In this document: positions 1-8,488 of the stretch, one piece after another | How positions within the stretch are numbered: the first letter of the stretch is position 1 | How the letters are laid out: each line of letters starts with the position of its first letter | Assembly: GCF_900155965.1 (NCBI RefSeq) | Contig: NZ_FTMG01000004.1 | Span: forward strand, 1-64,000 | Source of the DNA: Mucilaginibacter lappiensis | GTDB lineage: Bacteria > Bacteroidota > Bacteroidia > Sphingobacteriales > Sphingobacteriaceae | DNA length: 64,000 bases | Reading direction: 5' to 3' | Program-made: the position numbers and the translations under genes | Notes under the pieces: model-generated | What the model saw: only the letters and a program-made list of their open reading frames with translations | The model's database searches: none | What the model was told of the DNA's origin: nothing

Positions 1-106
1 CACTGGTAAAGGTCTCAAACCAGCGTACCGGACTGTTTTCCAATCCTACAAATACCTTACGCGAGCCGATATCTATACCGGCTGCATGATGATGCATCTT
101 TTCCAT
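1..106 (-). mobile_element. IS110-family recombinase, N-terminal fragment cut by window edge
   Basis: Reading leftward from an ATG at 106, the frame stays open to the window edge and encodes about 35 residues. They contain AAGIDIGSRKVFVG, the typical first RuvC-like motif of IS110-family DEDD recombinases; the D of GID would be the first catalytic acid. The gene is incomplete only because the window ends, so intactness cannot be judged. IS110 elements move by recombination guided by a structured bridge RNA transcribed from their non-coding end. The IS110 assignment rests on this motif alone, so a related DEDD element such as the IS1111 group is possible. Confidence 0.6.
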
Positions 107-300
107 CCTGTTGACTTATCGTTAATAAGCCGTGCCCGAAGGAGTGTAAAGAAAAAGACAGGCTACCCATCGGACAAACACAGTTAGTGTTGTACCATAC
201 CCTTAGACTCATTGCTTCAGAACCATACTCAGGGACAGGCAAAAATGCACTATAACTTAGACGGCCACACTGCACGGCTTTGCAAAGATAATGTCATTGA
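107..300 (-). ncRNA. Non-coding end of the IS110-like element, candidate bridge RNA region
   Basis: This is the untranslated stretch directly upstream of the recombinase ATG. In the IS110 group the bridge RNA is encoded between the left end and the recombinase gene (family knowledge). No convincing ORF occupies it; a 72-codon frame over 57-275 overlaps the recombinase start and resembles nothing known. The element boundary is not marked by terminal inverted repeats, as expected for this family, so the right limit of 300 is approximate. No bridge-RNA fold was computed. Confidence 0.3.
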
Positions 301-354
301 ACCCTTAAAGGCCCCCGGATTTTAAAACTCAGGATGACAAAATAGGGGTAATGT

Positions 355-1737
355 TTAATCCTTCGCCAGTATCGGTATGGTATTATCCCGGCGGTGCTTT
401 TTGCTGATGATGTTAAAGCGGAGGAATAGCAGTACCGAGGCCGTTGCCAGTCCTAAAGTTAAGCCATACCAAACCCCATTAACCCCCAAATTAAGCTTGA
501 TGCCTAAGAGGTAACCTACCGGTAAGCCTACTACCCAATACGCCAAAAAAGTAAAAATGGTAGGAATGTTTACATCGCCCATGCCGCGGAGGATACCCAG
601 GCCAACCACCTGCGCGCCATCAAATAACTGGAAGAATGCTGCTATGATAAGTAACTGTGCTGCAATATTAATTACGGCCTGATCGGAAGTAATTATCCAG
701 GGTAGCAGATGCCTGCCAAAAGTAAATATCAGCGCGGTAGTAGCCATAAACGCCAGTACGATGTGGTAATTGGAGATAGCCGACATCCGGAGGTTTTGAT
801 GATGGCCTGCGCCAAAATAATTGCCGGATTTGATAGCTGCCCCGGCAGATATACCGCTGGCCATCATGTAGGTCATGGCGGCCAAACTAATAGCAACCTG
901 ATGCGCGGCCTGCTGATCGAGCCCGATAACGCCTACCAAAATAGCTGCCCCGCCAAAAGCGCTCACTTCAAAAGTGTATTGCAAAGCTACCGGTGCGCCG
1001 ATCTTCATGATCTGGATACCCCGGATACGGTCGATATTTCTGATGGCAAAGCTTTTCAGGTACTGCTTAAATATAGGCGACCTTAAAACATAGATGGCCA
1101 TCACTATCGCCATTACACAACGGTCTATCAGAGTACTGTAACCAACGCCTTTAATGCCCATTGGATGCACGCCCAACAAGCCTTTTACAAAAATTACCCC
1201 GAGGCATATATTGAGCAGATTGCCCCATATAGAGATGAGCATAGCCTGCTTGGTAAAACCAAGGCCTTCGGCAAATTGCTTAAAGGTGGCAAATACCAGC
1301 AGCGGGATGAGCGATAAACTGAGCAGGAATAAATAAGGTTTAGCCTCGGTCACTACCTGCGGCGATTGATCCAAATGACCAATGAGCAACATCGTTCCAA
1401 AATAGATAGCAGCGAATAACAGGATACCGCTAATCATGTTTAAGAATAAACTATTGGAAAGCAGCAGTCCGCATTCTTTAAAATTTTTACGACCATTATT
1501 TTGCGCAACAAGGGGTGTTAAACCATAAGAGATACCCAGGCCGATAACCAGCGGGGTCATGAAAAGACTATTTACCAGCGCTACGGCAGCAAGGGAAATT
1601 GTGCCGGCGAAATGGCCCACAATAATAGAATCGGACATTTGAACCAGTGTATGCCCCAGCTGTGATATCACTACGGGAATAGCCAGTTTAAGGCTTTCGC
1701 CATAATAAGGTTTGTATTTCAGGAAAATGCTTTTCAT
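355..1737 (-). CDS. MATE family efflux transporter
   Basis: A 460-residue inner-membrane protein with about twelve hydrophobic segments in two MatE halves, the normal length of NorM/DinF-type cation-coupled multidrug exporters. Near the N-terminus the sequence PVVISQLGHTLVQMSDSIIV is the characteristic first-helix region, where the substrate cleft forms. The ATG at 1737 is the first start and gives a normal family N-terminus. It lies between the IS110 end and an AlbA-type protein, with no partner that would reveal its substrate. Its upstream spacer carries a degenerate AAGCTTAAGG-type repeat. Confidence 0.9.
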   Translation of the reverse strand: MKSIFLKYKPYYGESLKLAIPVVISQLGHTLVQMSDSIIVGHFAGTISLAAVALVNSLFMTPLVIGLGISYGLTPLVAQNNGRKNFKECGLLLSNSLFLNMISGILLFAAIYFGTMLLIGHLDQSPQVVTEAKPYLFLLSLSLIPLLVFATFKQFAEGLGFTKQAMLISIWGNLLNICLGVIFVKGLLGVHPMGIKGVGYSTLIDRCVMAIVMAIYVLRSPIFKQYLKSFAIRNIDRIRGIQIMKIGAPVALQYTFEVSAFGGAAILVGVIGLDQQAAHQVAISLAAMTYMMASGISAGAAIKSGNYFGAGHHQNLRMSAISNYHIVLAFMATTALIFTFGRHLLPWIITSDQAVINIAAQLLIIAAFFQLFDGAQVVGLGILRGMGDVNIPTIFTFLAYWVVGLPVGYLLGIKLNLGVNGVWYGLTLGLATASVLLFLRFNIISKKHRRDNTIPILAKD

Positions 1738-1742
1738 TACTT

Positions 1743-1880
1743 TAGGTACAGGAGAGCAGAAAGCTTAAGGCAGAAAGCCCAAAGCTGCATTGCTGATTAT
1801 TAGCAAACTTACTATAAATCTTTCACCTTCTGCGTCAGCAGCAGGCAATACTTGTAGTTTTCTACCTCAGCTTTTCACTT
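1743..1880. repeat. Degenerate GCTTAAAGC-type intergenic repeat
   Basis: The spacer between the AlbA-type gene and the MATE gene contains AGAAAGCTTAAGGCAGAAAG on one side and a degraded complementary CAGCTTTTCACTTTAAGC on the other. The same word family recurs at 42404-42493 and 45516-45594. The pairing here is imperfect, so this is probably a decayed copy. Confidence 0.35.
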
Positions 1881-1888
1881 TAAGCGCC

Positions 1889-2515
1889 TCAGCTTACGGT
1901 ATAAAACTCTTCTTTTTCGGTGGTATTGATGCGGATAAGACCCGATAATATCAGATCAACCAAGATACGCTGCGCCCGTCGTCTGCCAATTTTTAACAGT
2001 TCGGCACATTCCTTAATGGTAATGCGCGTGTGTAACTCCAAATATTGCAGTAACGACTTTTCATTTTCAGAATATTCAATCAAAACACCTTCATCACTTG
2101 ACGATCGTTTGAGCACTTCCAGTACAATTTTACTGGCCAGTACACTTTTATCTTTTACCCTTACGTATGCCCACCATTTACCGTCTTCGGCCAGGGCATA
2201 GTGTGGTTTCAGGTCACTGGCTGGGGTATCAACAACTAATACCAGTTTATCATCTACATAAACCTCATCAAATATGGGCTCCAAAGCCGGGCGTGCAAAA
2301 AAGTGAGCCGCTTTGGTGATCATATAGCGTTCTTCATCTTCAGATTTTACGCCTTTAATAGTACCATCATCGGCAACGCCTATCAATAGTTTACCGCCCT
2401 TGTTATTGGCAAAGGACACCATGGTACGGGCAATTTTTTCGCAGCTAGTAATTGTTTTTTTAAAGTCGAGTGTTACACCTTCGCCCTCAAATATCAATTT
2501 TTTGATATGGTTCAT
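1889..2515 (-). CDS. AlbA_2 (Schlafen-type) domain protein with C-terminal winged helix
   Basis: The 208-residue protein starts with an AlbA_2/Schlafen-like domain (about residues 8-125). Its core FANNKGGKLLIGVADDG matches the family's conserved strand-loop motif, which is often misannotated as an ATP-binding or divergent AAA-4 domain. Residues about 145-205 look like a winged helix (ITIKECAELLKIGRRRAQRI). Such proteins are usually treated as transcriptional regulators or nucleic-acid-binding proteins; the actual target is unknown. It is followed closely by the GNAT gene upstream on the same strand and probably shares its transcript. Confidence 0.75.
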   Translation of the reverse strand: MNHIKKLIFEGEGVTLDFKKTITSCEKIARTMVSFANNKGGKLLIGVADDGTIKGVKSEDEERYMITKAAHFFARPALEPIFDEVYVDDKLVLVVDTPASDLKPHYALAEDGKWWAYVRVKDKSVLASKIVLEVLKRSSSDEGVLIEYSENEKSLLQYLELHTRITIKECAELLKIGRRRAQRILVDLILSGLIRINTTEKEEFYTVS

Positions 2516-2546
2516 GTTAGCGCTGTTATCCTGTCTGTTAAACTGA

Positions 2547-3005
2547 CTATTGAGGTTTAATATAGGGGGTATGTATTTCCATCCACACTTCCGGGCGGGC
2601 TACCTGTACAAATCCAAATTGGCTATACAGGCCATGTGCGTCGGCAGTGGCTAACGACCATCTTCTTAATCCCTGCAGATCGGGGTGTTTAACAATAGTT
2701 TGCACCAGCCATTTAGATAGGCCTTTTTGGCGGAAATCCGGTAAAATAAAAACATCGCACAAGTAGCCAAAAGTGGCATTATCGGTAACTACCCGTGCAA
2801 AGCCGGCCTGAACATCCTGCTGATACACACCAAAGCACATAGAATTGGCAATACCTTTTTCCAGCACGTCGCGGCGGATACCCTGGGCCCAGTAGGAGTC
2901 GTCGTTCAGGTAATTATAGATCAGATCAACGTTAAGTAAACTTTTATCGGTAGATATCAGGAAGCCTTTTTTTATAAAGACCTCATCGTTCATATAAGTA
3001 GCCAT
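2547..3005 (-). CDS. GNAT family N-acetyltransferase
   Basis: A 152-residue single-domain protein with the GNAT fold. The acetyl-CoA loop region is visible as FRQKGLSKWLV, and the late motif LYSQFGFVQVARPEVWMEI is typical of small GNAT acetyltransferases. The substrate cannot be inferred. Only 10 bp separate it from the upstream DUF4442 gene on the same strand, and 31 bp from the AlbA-type gene below, so the three genes probably form one operon. Confidence 0.85.
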   Translation of the reverse strand: MATYMNDEVFIKKGFLISTDKSLLNVDLIYNYLNDDSYWAQGIRRDVLEKGIANSMCFGVYQQDVQAGFARVVTDNATFGYLCDVFILPDFRQKGLSKWLVQTIVKHPDLQGLRRWSLATADAHGLYSQFGFVQVARPEVWMEIHTPYIKPQ

Positions 3006-3015
3006 TAAAATTGAA

Positions 3016-3492
3016 TTATAAATTAGTACTTGTAAAATTTAAATTACGCAAATACACCTCAATCGTTACTGATACACACATTTCGCCATCCTTATTATAA
3101 ATCTCAATGGGGTGGTGTACCATGTATTTGCCTTCTGTGTTTAGTATCATTTCGGCATGTTCAATTTCTGCATCAGTTAAAGCTATGGTAAAATAAAGAT
3201 CAGACGCGCCCGGTTTTAAATAATGTATGGACGATGATTTTGACCACACCTTTAATTTATACCCCTTTTGAATAAGCAACTGGTGAAATAACACCGGGTA
3301 AAACGGATCAGCCGCCGAAAAAATGGTGCCACCGAAAATAGCATTGTTATAGTTTTTATTCAGGACGCTCTTAACGATCTTTACCTGAACGCCTTTAAAT
3401 CCTTTATCAAATTTCACCACCCAGATACGCTGAAATAAAAGGGGAGGGTAGAAACGCATCGCCCACTTTAACATTCGTTCAGATACTACCAT
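3016..3492 (-). CDS. DUF4442 hotdog-fold protein
   Basis: A 158-residue protein resembling the DUF4442 branch of the hotdog-fold thioesterase superfamily. The segment NNAIFGGTIFSAADPFYPVL corresponds to the long hotdog helix, where thioesterases bind the acyl-CoA thioester. No biochemical function is established for the family, so thioesterase activity would be a guess. It is the first gene of a likely three-gene leftward operon with the GNAT and AlbA-type genes. Confidence 0.75.
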   Translation of the reverse strand: MVVSERMLKWAMRFYPPLLFQRIWVVKFDKGFKGVQVKIVKSVLNKNYNNAIFGGTIFSAADPFYPVLFHQLLIQKGYKLKVWSKSSSIHYLKPGASDLYFTIALTDAEIEHAEMILNTEGKYMVHHPIEIYNKDGEMCVSVTIEVYLRNLNFTSTNL

Positions 3493-3664
3493 AGCCCTTA
3501 AATATCTGAAATTTATAAGAAATTAATAGCATTTGTTATGTAAAATTAGCGGTTTGGATAGCATCTTAGATGCCGGATGCCTTTTTAACTTAAACAATAT
3601 GGTTGCTGTATGGTTAATAATAGGTTCGAAATAAAATGGACAATTCATTCAAATACAGATAACT

Positions 3665-3880
3665 ATGAAAAAGCAAATTTTAAGTCTGGCACTTGTCGCG
3701 ACCATGATGGGTGCAATAGCAACAGGTTGCAGTTCTGAGAAAAAAGCCGGAGGCTCTGATAGCACCAGCACCGACACCTCAAAAACAGCAACCCCGGCTG
3801 CTACTGATACGGCCAAGAAAGATACCTCCGCAAAGCCAGATACTGCTAAAAAAGACACCACTAAAAAGCCGGTTCATTAA
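3665..3880 (+). CDS. Small Thr/Lys/Asp-rich lipoprotein
   Basis: A 71-residue product with a clear lipoprotein signal: basic start MKKQ, a hydrophobic stretch, and lipobox AIATGC with the acceptor Cys at residue 22. The mature part is a low-complexity tail of Thr, Lys, Asp and Ala with repeated DTAKKDT units and no predicted domain. It is monocistronic, with its own terminator 18 bp after the stop. Similar small charged lipoproteins are common in Sphingobacteriaceae, but I know of no assigned function. It is too biased in composition for homology to be informative. Confidence 0.75.
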   Translation: MKKQILSLALVATMMGAIATGCSSEKKAGGSDSTSTDTSKTATPAATDTAKKDTSAKPDTAKKDTTKKPVH

Positions 3881-3897
3881 AATAGCTTGATAAATAG

Positions 3898-3924
3898 GCC
3901 CCGGATGAGCAATTCATCCGGGGC
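3898..3924. terminator. Bidirectional intrinsic terminator
   Basis: An 11-bp perfect stem (GCCCCGGATGA / TCATCCGGGGC) with a 5-nt loop, followed by TATTTATTT on the plus strand. It sits between the convergent small lipoprotein gene and the SDR gene and can serve both. Confidence 0.85.
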
Positions 3925-3932
3925 GTATTTAT

Positions 3933-4727
3933 TTAGAATGCGCTTTTGATAACGCCGCCATCGGCTCTTAGCAAAGCCCCGTTGGTTGCTGATGACAGCG
4001 GGCTTGCGATATAAGTAACCAGGTTGGCTATCTCATCAGTCTCGGTAAAGCGCTGAATGATCGATGTACCCCGCATACTTTTAAAAAACTCAGTCTCCAT
4101 TTGACCGGCGGTCAGGTTTTTCTCAGTGGCAAGTTTGTCAATAAAGCCGCCAACACCTTCAGAACGGGTAGGGCCGGGTAAAATGGAATTTACGGTTACA
4201 TTAGTGCCTTTGGTTAATTCGGCCAAGCCACGTGCTATGGCTACCTGTGCGGTTTTGGTCATGCCGTAATGGATCATTTCTTCAGGTATCTGTATGGCCG
4301 ATTCGCTGGAGATGAAAATGATCCTTCCCCAGTTTTTTTGCAGCATCTTATCAAAATAAGCCCTGGAAAACCTTACACCGCTCAGTACGTTCACTTCATA
4401 AAATTTAAGCCAGTCTTCGTCGGTAATATCTTTAAATGCTTTGGGTTCAAAAATAGCCACGTTATTGATCAATATATCAACCTGGGGCAGGCTACTGATG
4501 ATTCGGTCGATATCGCTCTTGTTGGCCATATCGCCGCTTAGGCCATGAATATCGCTGTTGCCGGTTTCTTTTTTAATCTGGTCTACCGCACTTTTAACAC
4601 GCTCATCGGTACGGCCGTTCACATATACTTTTACACCTTCGGCAGCTAATGATTTAGCTATGGCATAACCAATACCGGCAGTTGAACCGGTTACTAAGGC
4701 TACTTTGTTTTTGAGTTGAAGATCCAT
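3933..4727 (-). CDS. SDR family NAD(P)-dependent oxidoreductase
   Basis: A 264-residue classical short-chain dehydrogenase. The cofactor motif TGSTAGIG is near the N-terminus, the structural NNVAIFEP follows, and the active-site pair is in YGMTK, with the catalytic serine in FISSES. I place the start at the ATG at 4727 (MDLQLKNKVALVTG). An upstream in-frame extension of 30 residues to 4817 matches nothing in SDRs and covers the promoter region. It is transcribed divergently from the MDR oxidoreductase at 4955, and the intergenic palindromes suggest shared control. The substrate is unknown. Confidence 0.87.
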   Translation of the reverse strand: MDLQLKNKVALVTGSTAGIGYAIAKSLAAEGVKVYVNGRTDERVKSAVDQIKKETGNSDIHGLSGDMANKSDIDRIISSLPQVDILINNVAIFEPKAFKDITDEDWLKFYEVNVLSGVRFSRAYFDKMLQKNWGRIIFISSESAIQIPEEMIHYGMTKTAQVAIARGLAELTKGTNVTVNSILPGPTRSEGVGGFIDKLATEKNLTAGQMETEFFKSMRGTSIIQRFTETDEIANLVTYIASPLSSATNGALLRADGGVIKSAF

Positions 4728-4889
4728 GTTTTTTCTATAGTTGAATTGATGATTAAAAGTACCCAATGTTTCGTTGGCATATATCATTACAAACAAAAGA
4801 TGGAATGGTGCTGACAAAATCGAAATTCTTTATTTAGTAAAGCAGGGGTGTATTTATTTAAAACTGTGACAATACAATTATAATAAATA

Positions 4890-4903
4890 ATACCAATCGG
4901 TAT
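4890..4903. promoter_or_regulatory. Palindrome ATACC-AATC-GGTAT, candidate operator
   Basis: A 5-bp inverted repeat with a 4-nt spacer in the divergent SDR/MDR spacer, about 50 bp upstream of the MDR ATG. The shape resembles operators of TetR- or HxlR-type repressors that often control such redox pairs. No regulator gene is adjacent in the window. Confidence 0.4.
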
Positions 4904-4916
4904 ATTTTTACTTTTA

Positions 4917-4938
4917 CAAATGACCAGTTGATCATTTG
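4917..4938. promoter_or_regulatory. Inverted repeat CAAATGA-N8-TCATTTG, candidate operator
   Basis: A 7-bp perfect inverted repeat with an 8-nt spacer, ending 16 bp before the ATG at 4955. Together with the palindrome at 4890-4903 it makes two stacked dyads in the divergent promoter region. Confidence 0.4.
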
Positions 4939-4954
4939 AATAATAAAAACTAAC

Positions 4955-5947
4955 ATGAAAGCCATTCAATTTAAAGAATACGGAGCATATGATACCCTGA
5001 AAGTAGTTGACCTGGATATACCGGAACTAAAAGAGGGGCAGTTATTGGTTAAAGTCAATATAGCCGCGGTTAACCCGGTTGATAATATCATCAGAAAAGG
5101 ATTGATACCGCAGGCTAAAAAGCCACCCATGGTTTTGGGAAATGAAGCCGCCGGGGTAGTTGTAAAAGGCAATAGTGAATTTCCGGAAGGAGCAAGGGTT
5201 ATAATTTCGCCCTTTACAACCGATGGCTTGATCAGGGGCATCATCAGCGACGGAACCTGGCAGGAATACCTCGCTTTATATCCGCAAGAAGTGATCAAAA
5301 CACCGGATCATGTATCTGATGGAGAAGCTGCCACATTTCCGGTAGCCTTTTTCTCGGCACAAGCCAGTTTAAATAAAGGCGATTTTACCAACAGCAAAAG
5401 TGTATTGGCATTAGGAGCGGGTGGCGCTGTTGGTAATGCCGCTATTCAATTATCGTTGGCTTATGGCTCACCTTTGGTTATCGCCACGGCAGGATCAACT
5501 CAAAAAGCAGAGGCGGCAAAATCAGCAGGTATTGAAAACGTTATTGATCTTTCTAAAGAAACCATCAGCGAGGGTGTATTAAGAATAACCGAAGGGAAAG
5601 GGGTAGACCTGGTGATTGACAGCATCGGCGGAAATTTGACCGGGGAAGCGCTTCATTCCCTGGCCCGCAATGGTATGCTGGTTACCATTGGCTACTCGGC
5701 AGGTACACAATTTACCGCCAACGTAACTGATTTTGTATGGAAGGGCATACAAATGAAAGGGCAAAGCCTTTCCGGATGGTTTAACGCTGAAGAACAGAAA
5801 CAAATATGGAATCAATTGCTGCCATTGTTGGCCGAAAGGAAAATAAAACCCCTTGTGGCCAAAGTATTTGATATTGCCGATGTTGCCGAAGCGCAGCGTT
5901 ACTTAATGGAGGAGAGGCCTTTTGGCAAAGTGCTCCTGAAGTTTTAA
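4955..5947 (+). CDS. MDR family quinone-oxidoreductase-like NADP-dependent dehydrogenase
   Basis: A 330-residue medium-chain dehydrogenase/reductase with the N-terminal GroES-like half (IAAVNPVDNIIRKG) and the Rossmann nucleotide loop GAGGAVGNAAIQL. The zinc-binding cysteines of alcohol dehydrogenases are absent, which places it with the zinc-free quinone oxidoreductase/enoyl reductase branch. It is predicted to reduce an activated double bond or quinone with NADPH; the substrate is unknown. It is transcribed divergently from an SDR gene, with two dyads in the spacer, so the pair probably responds to the same signal. Confidence 0.87.
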   Translation: MKAIQFKEYGAYDTLKVVDLDIPELKEGQLLVKVNIAAVNPVDNIIRKGLIPQAKKPPMVLGNEAAGVVVKGNSEFPEGARVIISPFTTDGLIRGIISDGTWQEYLALYPQEVIKTPDHVSDGEAATFPVAFFSAQASLNKGDFTNSKSVLALGAGGAVGNAAIQLSLAYGSPLVIATAGSTQKAEAAKSAGIENVIDLSKETISEGVLRITEGKGVDLVIDSIGGNLTGEALHSLARNGMLVTIGYSAGTQFTANVTDFVWKGIQMKGQSLSGWFNAEEQKQIWNQLLPLLAERKIKPLVAKVFDIADVAEAQRYLMEERPFGKVLLKF

Positions 5948-6056
5948 GAAGAACTTTTTAGTTAATAACAAGGGTGTTTTGATAGAGAGGGGAGGGTTCT
6001 ATTTTACATAGAGCTGCTCCCTTTTGTTTATCCGGGCTATTTAAACTAATGAATAG

Positions 6057-6066
6057 CAAACGTTTG
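6057..6066. promoter_or_regulatory. LacI-like operator CAAACGTTTG, site 1
   Basis: A perfect 10-bp palindrome with a central CG, the hallmark of LacI-family operators, about 63 bp upstream of the GH89 ATG. The surrounding ATGAATA.CAAACGTTTGTG is nearly identical to the copy at 8303-8314. Confidence 0.55.
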
Positions 6067-6128
6067 TGTGAAGAATTATAGTCGAAATACGTGCCATTTA
6101 CCCTTCAGGATGATATCTTCATACTATC

Positions 6129-8270
6129 ATGAAGAAGATATTGATACTGATGATAGCCTGTTTGGCATATTGCCAGGTCCGGGCCCAGGAATATAGCCAG
6201 GTTCAGCAACTGATAAGCAGGGAGTTTCCTTTTTTAAAAGGGAAGATACAATTCCGGAAGATAGCCATAAAGGATAAGGGCGATGCGTTCCGGCTTTATC
6301 AGCATGGTTCTTCGCTGCTTATCGAAGCGAATACGGTATCTGCTGCTGCTTATGCGGTAAATTATTACCTGAAATATTATGGCCATATGTCGCTTTCTCA
6401 TTATGGCGATAATCTCAAATCCATAGCAAAACTGCCTGCTGTTCCTGATACCGTCAGCGTAAATACGCCTTTTCAAATCCGGTATGCTTTAAATTATTGC
6501 ACCTATAATTATACCTATAGTTTTTATAACTGGAAGGATTGGGAAAGTGAGTTGGATTGGATGGCTCTCAACGGCGTAAACACGATGCTGGCACCTATAG
6601 GTACCGAAAAGGTGTGGCAAAAAATGCTGACCAATCTAGGCTACACAGATAAGGAAGTGCGTGCCTATATCCCTGGCCCAGGCTTTAATGCCTGGTGGCT
6701 GATGGGTAATATGGAGGGCTGGGGAGGTCCGGTGAGCGATGGTATGATTAATAAATGGGTTCTTCTGCAGCAAAAAATACTAAAGCGGATGAAAGAACTG
6801 GGTATCCAACCCGTGTTGCAGGCATTCACAGGTTTGGTGCCCGATAACCTGGCTGTTAAATATCCCAAAGCCAAAATTATACGGCAAGGTAAATGGGCGG
6901 GTGGCTTTCAGCGCCCGGCGTTTTTAGCCCCATCGGATAGCTTGTTCATCAAAATGGCCCGTCAGTATTATAGCGAAATGAAAGCTCTGTATGGTAATGA
7001 CATTCACTATTTTGGCGGCGATTTGTTTCACGAAGGCGGTAAAGCAACGGGTATTGATGTTCCGGTTGCAGCGGGTGATATACAGAAGATCATGCAGCAG
7101 TATTACCCTAATAGTACCTGGGTTTTGCAGGGTTGGCAAGACAATCCTCGTAAGGAACTGCTTGCCGGGCTTAAAAAAGAAAATGTGCTGATCCTGGATT
7201 TAAAAGGAGAGGAGTTTAACGAATGGGAAAGCAGAAACGCCTTTGAGGGTACACCTTACGTATGGGCTTCGGTGAACGACTGGGGTGGTAAGATCACCAT
7301 GATCGGCGATCTGAAACGATTAGTGAGTGAGCCGCACAGGGCATACGCATCTGCTCAAGGTAAGTGGATGAAAGGTATTGGCATTATCCCGGAATCAATC
7401 ACCGCCAATCCCGTTGCTTTTGATCTGGCCCTGCAAACAGCCTGGTCGGAACCTGGAACTGATATGGAAAATGTGATCAAAAAATATATCAGCTATCGCT
7501 ACGGGGCTTACAATAAAGATGTTGATGAGGGCTGGCAATTATTGCTCAGCTCTTTATATAGTGTACCTGATTCCAAAGGAGCCGAAGCTATATTTTGTGC
7601 CCGGCCTTCAGAAAATGTAACCAATACATCAACCTGGGGTTCTGATTCAATACAATACGACGCTCAAAAACCGGTGCAGGCATTAATGCTTTTCCGCAAA
7701 GCTGCTACTCAGTTTCAAAACTCTGCTACCTATAAAATTGATATGGTAGATCTGGCGAGACAAGTGATGTCAAACCAGGGCAGGGTAATTTATGCCAATT
7801 GCATGAAGGCTTATAAAGCAAAAGATGTTAAAACTTATCAAAAATGGAGAGACCTGTTCCTGCAGATGATCCGCCTGCAAAATGAATTATTAAATACGGA
7901 GCCCAATTTTATGCTGGGGCCATGGCTGGAGCAAGCCAAGACCTATGGTATTACCCCGGAAGATAAAAAACTTTGTGAATGGAATGCCAGAGTACAAATA
8001 ACCTACTGGGGCCCGGATTATAATCCGAATACTGATTTGCATGAATACGCCAATAAAGAGTGGGGTGGAATGCTGGATAGTTTTTACCTGCCTCGCTGGG
8101 AAATGTTTTTTCAGGAGCTGAATAACCGGCTTAAAGGACAATCCGCAACAACGGTGGACTATTTTACTTTCGAAAAAAATTGGGCCTGGCAGCAAAACAG
8201 CTACCCAACCAAAGGAACAGGCAATTATTTAACCGAAGTTGACCGGGTGATAAAGCTGATAAGCCAGTAA
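6129..8270 (+). CDS. Alpha-N-acetylglucosaminidase, GH89 family
   Basis: A 713-residue exported enzyme, the full length of NAGLU-type GH89 proteins, which release terminal alpha-linked GlcNAc from glycans. A signal peptide ends near residue 19 (CQVRA/QEY). The family signature WWLMGNMEGWGGP is present at about 189-201. Candidate acid/base E302 lies in GGDLFHEGG and candidate nucleophile E422 in IIPESITANP, matching the two catalytic glutamates of the family. It is probably periplasmic or outer-membrane associated. The CAAACGTTTG palindrome upstream and two more copies downstream suggest LacI-type control shared with the lectin-metallopeptidase gene. Confidence 0.92.
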   Translation: MKKILILMIACLAYCQVRAQEYSQVQQLISREFPFLKGKIQFRKIAIKDKGDAFRLYQHGSSLLIEANTVSAAAYAVNYYLKYYGHMSLSHYGDNLKSIAKLPAVPDTVSVNTPFQIRYALNYCTYNYTYSFYNWKDWESELDWMALNGVNTMLAPIGTEKVWQKMLTNLGYTDKEVRAYIPGPGFNAWWLMGNMEGWGGPVSDGMINKWVLLQQKILKRMKELGIQPVLQAFTGLVPDNLAVKYPKAKIIRQGKWAGGFQRPAFLAPSDSLFIKMARQYYSEMKALYGNDIHYFGGDLFHEGGKATGIDVPVAAGDIQKIMQQYYPNSTWVLQGWQDNPRKELLAGLKKENVLILDLKGEEFNEWESRNAFEGTPYVWASVNDWGGKITMIGDLKRLVSEPHRAYASAQGKWMKGIGIIPESITANPVAFDLALQTAWSEPGTDMENVIKKYISYRYGAYNKDVDEGWQLLLSSLYSVPDSKGAEAIFCARPSENVTNTSTWGSDSIQYDAQKPVQALMLFRKAATQFQNSATYKIDMVDLARQVMSNQGRVIYANCMKAYKAKDVKTYQKWRDLFLQMIRLQNELLNTEPNFMLGPWLEQAKTYGITPEDKKLCEWNARVQITYWGPDYNPNTDLHEYANKEWGGMLDSFYLPRWEMFFQELNNRLKGQSATTVDYFTFEKNWAWQQNSYPTKGTGNYLTEVDRVIKLISQ

Positions 8271-8302
8271 GCTATTATAATATGATGTGTTATTTATGAA
8301 TA

Positions 8303-8314
8303 ACAAACGTTTGT
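8303..8314. promoter_or_regulatory. LacI-like operator ACAAACGTTTGT, site 2
   Basis: A perfect 12-bp palindrome just after the GH89 stop. Its flanks repeat those of site 1, giving about 20 matching positions in total between the two copies. Confidence 0.55.
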
Positions 8315-8468
8315 GTGCTATTTTTTGCTGATAATGCCATATGTGTAGGTTTATGTTGTACAAGTTGTTGTTATTGTGAACTATTTTAGATTAAAATTAA
8401 GATATATGGTGATTATTAATGACTAATTTAATAAGACTCAACTTGCTTTCCTGCGCAATCAAATGATT

Positions 8469-8488
8469 TAACACAAACGTTTGTGTTA
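8469..8488. promoter_or_regulatory. LacI-like operator, perfect 20-bp palindrome, site 3
   Basis: TAACACAAACGTTTGTGTTA is a perfect 20-bp palindrome with a central CG and the same core as sites 1 and 2. It lies about 245 bp upstream of the metallopeptidase ATG. It is the longest and cleanest of the three sites. Confidence 0.65.

Noticed and set aside
57..275. 72-codon minus-strand frame in the IS110 upstream region
   Set aside because: It overlaps the recombinase start in another frame, begins at a weak start and has no recognisable features; the region is better explained as element non-coding DNA.
4728..4817. 30-residue N-terminal extension of the SDR gene
   Set aside because: It places sequence before the Rossmann strand that no SDR has, and it would overlap the divergent promoter region; the ATG at 4727 gives the family N-terminus.
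7890..8195. 101-codon antisense frame inside the GH89 gene
   Set aside because: Shadow of the sense codons, with no start context, motif or codon-use support.
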